Positions 1-5,785 of a stretch of 5,958 nucleotides of DNA are shown here, piece by piece (position 1 is the first letter of the stretch; every line of letters starts with the position of its first letter). The translations under genes were made by a program, and so were the position numbers. The stretch spans positions 1 to 5,958 of the forward strand of contig JADLAH010000275.1 in assembly GCA_020848315.1 (NCBI GenBank), in the 5' to 3' direction. Under the pieces are notes generated by a model. The model worked only from the letters and a program-made list of their open reading frames with translations. It was not told where the DNA came from and ran no database searches. The stretch is from Chitinophagales bacterium. Lineage in GTDB: Bacteria; Bacteroidota; Bacteroidia; Chitinophagales; JADIYW01.

Positions 1-2
1 AA

Positions 3-71
3 AGCACAGCAATAGCTGTAAAAAGAACGAAGGGCGGCTATCAGCATATGCGTGTAGGATTTCAGATTTAA
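3..71 (+). CDS. Possible 3' end of a convergent gene, product unknown
   Basis: An open frame enters from the left edge and ends at TAA (69-71). It encodes 22 residues finishing ...GGYQHMRVGFQI. The last residues alternate polar and hydrophobic (M-R-V-G-F-Q-I), as in the terminal beta strand of many Bacteroidota outer-membrane barrels. This, and a position convergent with cysN with a repeat-rich spacer between, is why I favour a real gene end. The fragment is too short to identify. A competing minus-strand reading starts at an ATG at 45-47 (MLIAALRSFYSYCCA, running off the edge) and cannot be excluded. Confidence 0.3.
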   Translation, partial: STAIAVKRTKGGYQHMRVGFQI

Positions 72-245
72 GAATTCAGAATTGGGATTTGAGACATTCT
101 GCATTTCGAACAGATGCTTCGTACCTCAGCATGACAAAGGGAACACTTCGCTTTCAGACGAACCGTTTGTCATGTTGGACGACAGTGAAACATCTCTATC
201 GCCTATATCAGCAGAATTTTTTCCCCTTCTTCTCTCTCCAAGCAA
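72..245. other. Intergenic spacer downstream of cysN, repeat-bearing
   Basis: I see no convincing gene here. From the left, the spacer holds an AT-rich stretch with short repeated GAATTC/GAATTG-like words (72-86), then an inverted pair of dispersed repeats (113-194), then a pyrimidine-rich run on the plus strand (about 213-240), which is purine-rich in the cysN transcript. The open frames crossing it run into the antisense of cysN and have no recognisable content. Confidence 0.6.
113..194. repeat. Head-to-head pair of dispersed REP-like repeats
   Basis: The minus-strand copy (138 to 113) reads TTTGTCATGCTGAGG then TACGAAGCATC. The plus-strand copy (166 to 194) reads TTTGTCATGTTGGACG then ACAGTGAAACATC. 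Both fit the pattern TTTGTCATGYTGR...GAARCATC, familiar as a dispersed intergenic repeat in Bacteroidota and some other phyla (recalled, not searched). Facing each other, the arms can fold: CAGCATGACAAA (127-138) opposes TTTGTCATGTTG (166-177) with one G.U wobble, and GATGCTTC (113-120) opposes GAAACATC (187-194) with one mismatch. The loop is 27 nt. Lying 3' of cysN, it may stabilise the mRNA end or help end transcription, though no T-run marks a classic terminator. Confidence 0.65.
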
Positions 246-1538
246 CTACACAATCATGCCGGCAGCAACGGTTTCATTGGTGGCTTCATCCACCAGGATA
301 ATGCTTCCGGTATTTCTGTTTTTGCGGTAGCTGTCGAAGAACAACGGCACGGTGGTGCGGATAGAAACACGGCCGATGTCATTCAGTCCGATTTCTACGT
401 CGTCTTCAATGCGCTGCAAGGTATTGATGTTCAGTTTGTATTTGATTTCCTTCACGATGCATTTGCACTCTCTGGAAGTATGGCGCAGGATGTATTTGCC
501 GCGCGGAATCATCTTCTTTTCATTCATCCAGCACAGCATCACGTCGAACTCCTGCTCAATCTGCGGAATATTGTTTTCGCGCACAATCATGTCGCCGCGG
601 GAAATATCGATTTCATCTTCGAGTGTGATGGTTACACTTTGCGGTGCGAAGGCTTCCTGCAGATCACCGTCCATCGTCACAATGGATTTTATCTTGGAGG
701 AAAAACCGGACGGCAGCGCCTTCACTTTATCGCCCACACGGAATACACCGCCGGCGATGCGGCCTGCATAACCGCGGAAATCGTGGTACTCATTCTTCAT
801 CGGACGGATGACATATTGCACCGGAAAACGCGCGTCGATGTGGTTTAAGTCGGAACCGATGTGAATGGTTTCGAGCAGATACATCAGGGTGGGACCCTGA
901 TACCACGGCATATTTTCTGAGCGGTTCACCACATTGTCGCCCGCCAGTGCGGAAATCGGCAGGAAGTGCACATCTTTGATATCCAGTTTGGAGGCAAAAG
1001 CCTTGTAGTCATTCACGATTTTATTAAAGGTCGCCTCATCCCAATCCACCAGGTCCATTTTGTTGATGCACACGATGATGTGCGGAATCTGCAACAAAGA
1101 CGCGATATAGGAATGGCGGTAGGTTTGCTCGATGATGCCCTTGCGCGCATCCACAAGGATGATGGCCAGGTTGGCAGTCGACGCGCCGGTCACCATGTTG
1201 CGGGTATACTGGATATGTCCGGGTGTATCCGCGATGATGAATTTTCTTTTCGGTGTAGAAAAATAGCGGTAAGCCACGTCGATGGTGATGCCCTGTTCGC
1301 GCTCCGCACGGAGGCCGTCGGTCAGCAGCGCCAGGTTCACATATTCTTCTCCGCGCTTCTGTGAAGCCGCCTCAATAGCATCCATCTGATCCTGAAAGAT
1401 GGATTTACTGTCGTATAACAATCGTCCGATTAAGGTGGATTTTCCGTCATCCACACTACCCGCGGTAGAAAAGCGGAGGAGCTCCATATCCAGGTATGCC
1501 TTGCTATCGAAGTTGTCTGTCATTTGGTCATTAGTCAT
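246..1538 (-). CDS. cysN: Sulfate adenylyltransferase subunit 1 (GTPase), CysN
   Basis: CysN is the GTPase subunit of ATP sulfurylase. With CysD it makes adenosine 5'-phosphosulfate (APS) from ATP and sulfate in the cytoplasm, driven by GTP hydrolysis. The 430-residue protein has all the translation-factor GTPase motifs: P-loop GSVDDGKST (27-35), switch I around GITID (83-87), DTPGH (104-108), NKMD (159-162) and SAL (196-198). Two EF-Tu-like beta domains follow from about residue 225. Isoleucine follows DTPGH where E. coli CysN has glutamate, which I believe is usual in this phylum. No APS kinase is fused at the C-terminus, matching the separate cysC. The start is uncertain: residues 1-5 (MTNDQ) are encoded by heptad repeats, and Met6 (ATG at 1521-1523) begins the part that resembles relatives. 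It is the last sulfate gene in the window. Confidence 0.95.
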   Translation of the reverse strand: MTNDQMTDNFDSKAYLDMELLRFSTAGSVDDGKSTLIGRLLYDSKSIFQDQMDAIEAASQKRGEEYVNLALLTDGLRAEREQGITIDVAYRYFSTPKRKFIIADTPGHIQYTRNMVTGASTANLAIILVDARKGIIEQTYRHSYIASLLQIPHIIVCINKMDLVDWDEATFNKIVNDYKAFASKLDIKDVHFLPISALAGDNVVNRSENMPWYQGPTLMYLLETIHIGSDLNHIDARFPVQYVIRPMKNEYHDFRGYAGRIAGGVFRVGDKVKALPSGFSSKIKSIVTMDGDLQEAFAPQSVTITLEDEIDISRGDMIVRENNIPQIEQEFDVMLCWMNEKKMIPRGKYILRHTSRECKCIVKEIKYKLNINTLQRIEDDVEIGLNDIGRVSIRTTVPLFFDSYRKNRNTGSIILVDEATNETVAAGMIV

Positions 1539-1553
1539 TGGTCATTAGTATTT
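1519..1553 (+). repeat. Left inverted-repeat arm, heptad units
   Basis: On the plus strand it reads GTCATTTG, GTCATTA, GTCATTG, GTCATTA, then GTATTT. The unit order matches the other arm read on the minus strand. The 27 bases at 1527-1553 match the reverse complement of 1987-2013 at 25 positions. The arm contains both candidate cysN start codons. The heptad resembles TTGGTCA-type short tandem repeats remembered from cyanobacteria. Confidence 0.85.
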
Positions 1554-1606
1554 GTTCGTTAATCATGCATCTAAATTGCTTGAAAAATGAAAACTAGTTA
1601 ATAATA

Positions 1607-1975
1607 TTATTTTTGCTCTATGTTATTCTTACCTATTGCTTTTATGTAGCTATTCAGCATTTTTCCTAAAGTATTTAATTTATTGTCTAAGTCTGAGAAT
1701 CTTTCCTCCGAAATTATTTTTCTGTCTTTTAGTTTTGTTATCCAATCCTTTGTTTCAAAAATAGAGCCTCTTGCATAATAACAAAATTGTTTATTTTCTT
1801 TGTAGAAGTATCGGCCATAACCTTCTGCTATATTGGATGATATTGAATCTGCAGACCTGCATAGCTGTTTTCCAACAGTATCCTTTTCAAAGTAATTAAA
1901 AAGCAATACAATTTCCCAAATTTCATTAGAAAACTCTTTTGCTAACCTATGTACTTCTAAATCATCCAATCCCAT
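1607..1975 (-). CDS. Four-helix-bundle protein, S23/IVS family
   Basis: This 122-residue protein belongs to the four-helix-bundle family first described from ORFs in 23S rRNA intervening sequences (PF05635, TIGR02436), also related to the Avd accessory protein of diversity-generating retroelements. Typical signs are an N-terminal DLEVHRLAKEF helix, the core QLCRSADSISSNIAEGYGR (about 37-55), and YYARGSIFETKDWI (about 66-79). The family is thought to be all-helical and oligomeric with a possible nucleic-acid role; no enzyme activity is known. The start ATG (1973-1975) gives a full-length protein, 44 bp after the cysD stop. The gene ends 68 bp before the annotated cysN start. Its G+C is about 30%, far below its neighbours, and it separates two genes for subunits of one enzyme. 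It is probably cotranscribed with them but unlikely to act in sulfate activation. No reverse transcriptase or variable repeat is nearby. Confidence 0.9.
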   Translation of the reverse strand: MGLDDLEVHRLAKEFSNEIWEIVLLFNYFEKDTVGKQLCRSADSISSNIAEGYGRYFYKENKQFCYYARGSIFETKDWITKLKDRKIISEERFSDLDNKLNTLGKMLNSYIKAIGKNNIEQK

Positions 1976-1986
1976 TCTCTGACACT

Positions 1987-2020
1987 AAATACTATTGACC
2001 AATGACTATTGACTACTGAC
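1987..2020 (-). repeat. Right inverted-repeat arm, heptad units
   Basis: On the minus strand, from 2020 downward, it reads GTCAGTA, GTCAATA, GTCATTG, GTCAATA, then GTATTT. It starts with the final G of the cysD TAG stop and ends 11 bp before the four-helix-bundle start codon. In the transcript it can pair with the other arm, leaving two A-A mismatches across the best 27 positions. Confidence 0.85.
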
Positions 2021-2925
2021 TAAAAATACCCGGCCTTTTTTCTGTCTTCCATCGCGGCTTCGCTGCGCTTGTCATCGGCTCTGGTGCCACGCTCTGTGGT
2101 GCGGGAGGATGCCACTTCCTGAATGATATCTTCCAAAGTAGATGCCTCTGAGAATACGGCGCCCGTACAGGTGATATCCCCTACGGTGCGGAAGCGCACG
2201 ATACGTTCCTCCACCACTTCATCCGGTTTTTTCTGCATGTATTCGGAGTCCGCATACCATACGCCGTCGCGCTCAAATACTTTGCGTTTGTGCGAGAAAT
2301 ACAGACTCGGCATTTCAATTTTTTCCTGATAGATGTATTGCCACACATCCATCTCTGTCCAGTTGGAAATCGGGAATACGCGGAAGTGTTCGCCGACATG
2401 TTTTCTGCCGTTGAAGATATTCCACAACTCCGGACGCTGGTTTTTTGGATCCCACTGCCCGAATTCATCGCGGTGCGAGAAAAAACGCTCTTTGGCGCGC
2501 GCCTTTTCTTCGTCGCGGCGGGCACCACCCATCGCGCAGTCAAATTTATTCTTCTCAATCGCTTCGAGCAACGGCACCGTCTGCAGGGCATTCCGCGATG
2601 CGGTGTAGCCTTTCTCTTCGCGCACCAACCCTTTGTCAATCGCTTGCTGCACAGAAGCCACCAGCAGACGAAGACCATATTTCTTCACGAGTTCATCTCT
2701 GTAATCAAGAGCTTCCTGGAAATTGTGGCCGGTGTCTACGTGCAGCAAGGTAAACGGCACGCTGGCCGGATAAAATGCTTTCAGCGCTAGGTGCAATACC
2801 ACAATGGAGTCTTTACCACCCGAAAAAAGGAGACACGGATTCTCAAATTGTGCCGCTACTTCGCGCAGGACATAAATGGATTCCGATTCGAGTTCTTTCA
2901 GGTGATTTAAATGGTAATTGTTCAT
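2020..2925 (-). CDS. cysD: Sulfate adenylyltransferase subunit 2, CysD
   Basis: CysD is the catalytic PP-loop subunit of ATP sulfurylase. It joins sulfate to the AMP moiety of ATP, giving APS and pyrophosphate, in complex with the GTPase CysN. The 301-residue protein is about the usual family length. It has the ATP-pyrophosphatase P-loop SGGKDS (35-40), LHVDTGHNF (61-69), the basic GGARRDEEKARAKER segment (about 133-147), and the family's C-terminus, rich in Arg/Asp and ending KKAGYF. The start at 2923-2925 gives the usual N-terminus (HLKELESESIYVLREV). It lies 19 bp after the cysC stop, so the two are almost certainly cotranscribed. Its stop codon TAG shares its last base with the heptad repeat arm. 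CysN is normally the next gene; here the four-helix-bundle cassette intervenes. Confidence 0.97.
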   Translation of the reverse strand: MNNYHLNHLKELESESIYVLREVAAQFENPCLLFSGGKDSIVVLHLALKAFYPASVPFTLLHVDTGHNFQEALDYRDELVKKYGLRLLVASVQQAIDKGLVREEKGYTASRNALQTVPLLEAIEKNKFDCAMGGARRDEEKARAKERFFSHRDEFGQWDPKNQRPELWNIFNGRKHVGEHFRVFPISNWTEMDVWQYIYQEKIEMPSLYFSHKRKVFERDGVWYADSEYMQKKPDEVVEERIVRFRTVGDITCTGAVFSEASTLEDIIQEVASSRTTERGTRADDKRSEAAMEDRKKAGYF

Positions 2926-2944
2926 TATAATGGGAGAATTGAGA

Positions 2945-3556
2945 TTATGAATGGTGATTTTTTATTTTGCGGAGAAAGAAATTATAAATCGTCTCTACAC
3001 TTTCTTCAATAGTTTGTTCTGCCGTTTTGATTTCGAGTGCAGCATTTGTAGGCGCTTCAAACGGGGCATCTAATCCGGTAAAATTTTTGATTTCGCCTTT
3101 CATTGCTTTCTCATACAAGCCTTTTACATCGCGGCGGGCGCATTCGTCGAAGCTGGCATTGACATACACTTCAAAAAAATCCTGTTCGCCGATAATGGTT
3201 TTCGCTAATGCGCGCACATCGTTTGTCGGACTTACAAAACTGTTGATGGTCACCACGCCGGCAGACAAAAACAATTTGTTGACCTCCGCAATGCGGCGGA
3301 TATTTTCCATGCGGTCTTCTTCCGAAAATCCCAGATTCTTATTGATGCCGCTGCGCACATTATCACCGTCCAACACCATCGTCAGGATGCCCGCATCGTG
3401 CAGCTTTCGCTCCAGCCCCTGCGCAATCGTACTCTTGCCCGAGCCCGATAGTCCGGTCATCCAGATACACAGCGATTGCTGCTGCAACAAGGCTTCCTTG
3501 TCGCTGCGCTGCAACAACTTGTCGAATATCGTGTGTATGTTCGTCGCTTTCTGCAT
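2945..3556 (-). CDS. cysC: Adenylylsulfate (APS) kinase, CysC
   Basis: CysC phosphorylates the 3'-hydroxyl of APS with ATP, giving PAPS, the substrate for PAPS reductase or sulfotransferases. The 203-residue protein has P-loop GLSGSGKST (35-43), LDGDNVR (62-68), GFSEEDRMENIRR (76-88), FVSP with Ser109, and the substrate lid GLYEKAMKGEIKNFTGLDAPFEAP (start about 126, two parts of one motif). Ser109 aligns with the serine reported to be phosphorylated in E. coli CysC. The E. coli FISPHR is FVSPTND here, a difference I believe common in Bacteroidota. As a stand-alone kinase it complements the unfused CysN. It appears to be the first gene of the sulfate cluster, 122 bp after lysA and 19 bp before cysD. 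No Shine-Dalgarno sequence precedes its ATG (3554-3556). Confidence 0.97.
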   Translation of the reverse strand: MQKATNIHTIFDKLLQRSDKEALLQQQSLCIWMTGLSGSGKSTIAQGLERKLHDAGILTMVLDGDNVRSGINKNLGFSEEDRMENIRRIAEVNKLFLSAGVVTINSFVSPTNDVRALAKTIIGEQDFFEVYVNASFDECARRDVKGLYEKAMKGEIKNFTGLDAPFEAPTNAALEIKTAEQTIEESVETIYNFFLRKIKNHHS

Positions 3557-3568
3557 GAAAATATCGTG

Positions 3569-3576
3569 TAAATATA
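3569..3576 (-). promoter_or_regulatory. Weak candidate -7 box for the cysC operon
   Basis: On the minus strand TATATTTA lies 12 bp before the cysC ATG and differs from Bacteroidota TAnnTTTG only at its last base. No TTTG/TTG -33 element is visible at the right distance. The 122-bp gap after lysA makes a separate promoter plausible, but this site is only a guess; read-through from lysA is the alternative. Confidence 0.22.
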
Positions 3577-3634
3577 CAATTTAATTACGAATAGTATATC
3601 GACCTTATAGGCTAATAACCTTTATTTAGCATTT

Positions 3635-3651
3635 TGTGACATCGTTTCACA
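3635..3651. promoter_or_regulatory. TGTGA-N7-TCACA dyad upstream of cysC
   Basis: This perfect 5-bp dyad has half-sites TGTGA (3635-3639) and TCACA (3647-3651) separated by 7 bases. It resembles CRP/FNR-family operators, which usually have a 6-base spacer, so it may instead serve another dimeric regulator. It lies about 80 bp before the cysC start and about 27 bp after the lysA stop. As RNA it would be a short hairpin, but no T-run follows on either strand, so it is not a typical terminator. Confidence 0.3.
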
Positions 3652-3678
3652 GTAAATAAGGAGTTAAAAATCCGGTGA

Positions 3679-4911
3679 TTACAGGTCGATTTCAACCTGA
3701 GTGGCCAGCAAGTCATCGAGATTTTCTCTTCTGCGGATGAGTTTCGCCTTGCCTTCATGCACCAGCACTTCCGCAGGTCGGTATCTCGAATTGTAGTTGG
3801 ACGACATGGAATATCCGTAGGCGCCGGCATTGTGCAGCGCGAGGATATCGCCTTCGCGTACCTCATTCAGCTTTCTGTCCCAGCCGAAGGTATCCGTTTC
3901 GCAGATATATCCCACCACGGTGTAAATACGCTCAATGCCGCCCGGATTGGACACATTGGTGATATGGTGATAGGCATCATACATCATCGGTCGGATCAGG
4001 TGATTCTGTCCGGAGTCCACGCCGCAGAAAACGGTAGCCGTCGTTTGCTTGATGACATTGGTGCGCACCAACAGATAGCCGGATTCACTCACGAGGAATT
4101 TGCCCGGTTCGAATACGAGTGTCAGTTCGCGACCATAGCTTTTGCAGAACTCGCGGAAACGCTCCCCGATTTTTGCGCCCAGATCTTCGATATTGGTGGT
4201 GATGTCGTTTTCGTGGTATTTCACTTTGAAGCCACTGCCAAAGTCGAGGTATTCCAGTTCCTTGAAACTGTTGGCCGCTTCAAACAGGATTTCCGCGCCT
4301 CGCAGGAATACGCCTGCATCCAGAATATCGGATCCGGTGTGCATGTGGAGTCCCACCACTTTCAGGTTGGTAGAATTCACCACGCGCTCCAGGTGACGAA
4401 GCTGATAGATGGAAATCCCGAATTTGGAGTCAATATGACCGGTCGATATCTTTTGATTGCCGCCCGCCATGATGTGCGGATTGATGCGCACACATACCGG
4501 ATAGGTATCGCGGTAGAGATTGCCGAATTGCTCCAGAATGGACAGGTTGTCAATGTTGATATTTACGCCAAAGCCTACCGCTTTGTTGATTTCGTCGATA
4601 TTCACGCAGTTGGGCGTATACATAATGTCTTTGGGCGCGAAGCCGGCTTTCAGACCGAGCTGCACTTCCTGAATGGACACCGTATCGAGACTGCCGCCCA
4701 GTTTCTTTATCAACTTCAGAATAGAGATGTTGTTCAGTGCCTTGCAGGCATAGTGCAGGTCGATTTTGGTATCGCCAAACGCGTTTTTCAGGCGGTTATA
4801 CTGGCGCTCAATAATGGCTGCATCATAGACGTAAACAGGGGTGCCGAATTCTTTACAGATATCGAGCACATTTACGCCACCAATCTCATAATGTCCGTTG
4901 ACTAATTGCAT
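3679..4911 (-). CDS. lysA: Diaminopimelate decarboxylase, LysA
   Basis: LysA is a PLP-dependent fold-III decarboxylase converting meso-diaminopimelate to L-lysine and CO2, the last step of lysine synthesis. The 410-residue protein fits the family. Visible landmarks are YACKALNN with PLP-binding Lys57, RINP (142-145), SKFG (162-165), HMHTGSD (189-195), DFGSGF (223-228), EPGK (268-271), IRP and YDAYH (306-315), GYICETDTFG (334-343, with active-site Cys337/Glu338) and GAYGYSMSSNYNSRYRP (363-379). EPGK replaces the common EPGR. CETD and the YDAYH context favour DAP decarboxylase over ornithine/arginine or carboxynorspermidine decarboxylases. It has its own promoter. A 6-bp hairpin (3682-3699 in DNA) spans its last codons but lacks an adjoining T-run. 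It sits between a peptidoglycan gene and the sulfate genes, with no other lysine gene in view. Confidence 0.96.
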   Translation of the reverse strand: MQLVNGHYEIGGVNVLDICKEFGTPVYVYDAAIIERQYNRLKNAFGDTKIDLHYACKALNNISILKLIKKLGGSLDTVSIQEVQLGLKAGFAPKDIMYTPNCVNIDEINKAVGFGVNINIDNLSILEQFGNLYRDTYPVCVRINPHIMAGGNQKISTGHIDSKFGISIYQLRHLERVVNSTNLKVVGLHMHTGSDILDAGVFLRGAEILFEAANSFKELEYLDFGSGFKVKYHENDITTNIEDLGAKIGERFREFCKSYGRELTLVFEPGKFLVSESGYLLVRTNVIKQTTATVFCGVDSGQNHLIRPMMYDAYHHITNVSNPGGIERIYTVVGYICETDTFGWDRKLNEVREGDILALHNAGAYGYSMSSNYNSRYRPAEVLVHEGKAKLIRRRENLDDLLATQVEIDL

Positions 4912-4930
4912 GAAATGAAAATTTGAAGTG

Positions 4931-4961
4931 CAAAGATAAATGAATAGTTTACAGTTGAAAA
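4931..4961 (-). promoter_or_regulatory. Bacteroidota-type promoter for lysA
   Basis: On the minus strand TATCTTTG (4938-4931) matches the Bacteroidota -7 consensus TAnnTTTG exactly. Upstream, TTTTC (4961-4957) lies 18 bp from the box, within the usual spacing, but matches the -33 TTTG only partly. The box ends 19 bp before the lysA ATG, implying a short leader. No Shine-Dalgarno sequence is present; the stretch before the ATG is AT-rich, as normal in this phylum. Confidence 0.7.
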
Positions 4962-5017
4962 TTAAAAGGTTAACAAATTCTGCGGAAAGCGCAAAAAGTC
5001 GTGCGACGGCGCGTTCC

Positions 5018-5785
5018 TTAGGGTTGTTCCAGCAGATACTGTCCGTTATTGTCCACGCCGTTTACTTTCAGTAATTTTTTATTTTTTTCAAAATACGTGT
5101 ACATCTGTCCGAGTATTTCCCACTGTGTCCAGAGACTTGTCGCAGGATATCGTTTTTTCATCTCGGTGATTCGTTCAGCAGTCCAGCGGAATGGGAAGAT
5201 GTGCACCGGAATGACCTTCGTGTGCGTGCCGTAAGTTTTGGCGCACAGCCAGTACAACTCCCTGATTTTTTCATCCGTGAGCGGCAGGCAGCCAACGGTG
5301 ACGCAATCGCCGTGGATGTAGATATCGCCGCCCATATTGCTTTCCGCGGCATTGCGGATTTTATCGGCTTCATTCGGATAATTGATTTTCAGGGAAAGGT
5401 GATAGCTGCTCTGCGGGTTAAAGTGGTTGATATGATAAAACCCTTCGGGTGTCTGCAGGTCGCCTTCTCTCTTTTTGGGGCCAAGTTGGCCGGATTTGGC
5501 GCAGATATCGTAGGTTTTAAAAAGCGCATACGGTGTTTGCAGACCGGCAGCCCACACTTCGAGTTTGCTTTCGTGTTTAAGTATACGGATGTATAATTTT
5601 TCAGGAGGAAACGCGATATTCATCTGCGCGCATCTGTCGGACAGCGATTCCTCCGTCGCGGTGGCCGCGGCTTTGACACGTGGAAAAGTAAGCTGATAGG
5701 GTAAAAATGGTAATTGTGACATGGCCGGTGAGATGCTTAACGCCAGGATGAGCAGCAGTAAGTATATGGAAATCATCCTTGTCAT
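5018..5785 (-). CDS. Secreted YafK-type L,D-transpeptidase-family protein
   Basis: This 255-residue protein carries a YkuD catalytic region of the YafK/ErfK type and should act on peptidoglycan stem peptides outside the cytoplasmic membrane. Residues 1-23 look like a signal peptide (MTRM, a run of Leu/Ile, then SISPAMSQ). The fold starts near residue 62 (PEKLYIRILKHESKLEVWA), includes GPKKREGDLQTPEGFY (102-117), and has the active-site loop HGDCVTVGCLPLTD (158-171) with likely nucleophile Cys166 and His158. Threonine replaces the more common serine before GC. The C-terminal tail after VPVHIFPFRWT-like text follows the YafK pattern. In E. coli the YafK relative (DpaA) is an amidase that detaches Lpp, so cross-linking and cleavage are both possible. 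The start overlaps the upstream stop as ATGA, implying translational coupling. Confidence 0.88.
   Translation of the reverse strand: MTRMISIYLLLLILALSISPAMSQLPFLPYQLTFPRVKAAATATEESLSDRCAQMNIAFPPEKLYIRILKHESKLEVWAAGLQTPYALFKTYDICAKSGQLGPKKREGDLQTPEGFYHINHFNPQSSYHLSLKINYPNEADKIRNAAESNMGGDIYIHGDCVTVGCLPLTDEKIRELYWLCAKTYGTHTKVIPVHIFPFRWTAERITEMKKRYPATSLWTQWEILGQMYTYFEKNKKLLKVNGVDNNGQYLLEQP

Larger units (their letters stand above)
1519..2020 (-). mobile_element. Putative four-helix-bundle insertion cassette with heptad inverted repeats
   Basis: Two arms, 1519-1553 and 1987-2020, are inverted copies enclosing one small AT-rich gene. The outer edge falls on the last base of the cysD stop on one side and within the first codons of cysN on the other, so neither flanking gene is broken. 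A hand count of 1621-1920 gives 90/300 G+C (30%), against about 50% in a 60-base sample of cysD (2401-2460). Composition, boundaries and arms together suggest a transferred unit. There is no transposase and no clear target duplication, so any movement would depend on functions elsewhere. PF05635/S23 proteins are known from rRNA intervening sequences with pairing ends. The link to this layout is my inference. Confidence 0.5.

Noticed and set aside
82..330. Plus-strand open frames crossing the spacer into the cysN 3' end
   Set aside because: They run through dispersed repeats and antisense cysN, and the products look like translated non-coding DNA.
352..1364. Plus-strand open frames opposite cysN
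   Set aside because: All are antisense to an intact GTPase gene and have no domain signature.
1600..1611. 12-bp palindrome AATAATATTATT at the end of the four-helix-bundle gene
   Set aside because: It is a low-complexity AT palindrome with no adjoining GC stem, and is expected by chance in DNA this AT-rich.
1607..1975. Diversity-generating retroelement, because Avd is related to this family
   Set aside because: There is no reverse transcriptase, template repeat or variable repeat in the window. The protein fits the plain S23-type family.
2181..2790. Open frames on both strands overlapping cysD
   Set aside because: They are alternative-frame shadows of an intact cysD. The minus-strand one is unusually rich in Cys, Arg and Trp, as out-of-frame translations are.
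3027..3584. Plus-strand open frame of 185 codons opposite cysC
   Set aside because: It is a shadow of cysC, whose motifs are complete. The translation is low in complexity and matches nothing I know.
3757..4905. Plus-strand open frame of 382 codons opposite lysA
   Set aside because: It is antisense to a fully conserved lysA, has no recognisable motif, and reflects the codon bias of the opposite strand.
4992..5017. Terminator after the L,D-transpeptidase-family gene (GTC-GCAC-GAC followed by five T's)
   Set aside because: The stem is only three to four base pairs, too weak to call an intrinsic terminator, although the T-run is well placed.
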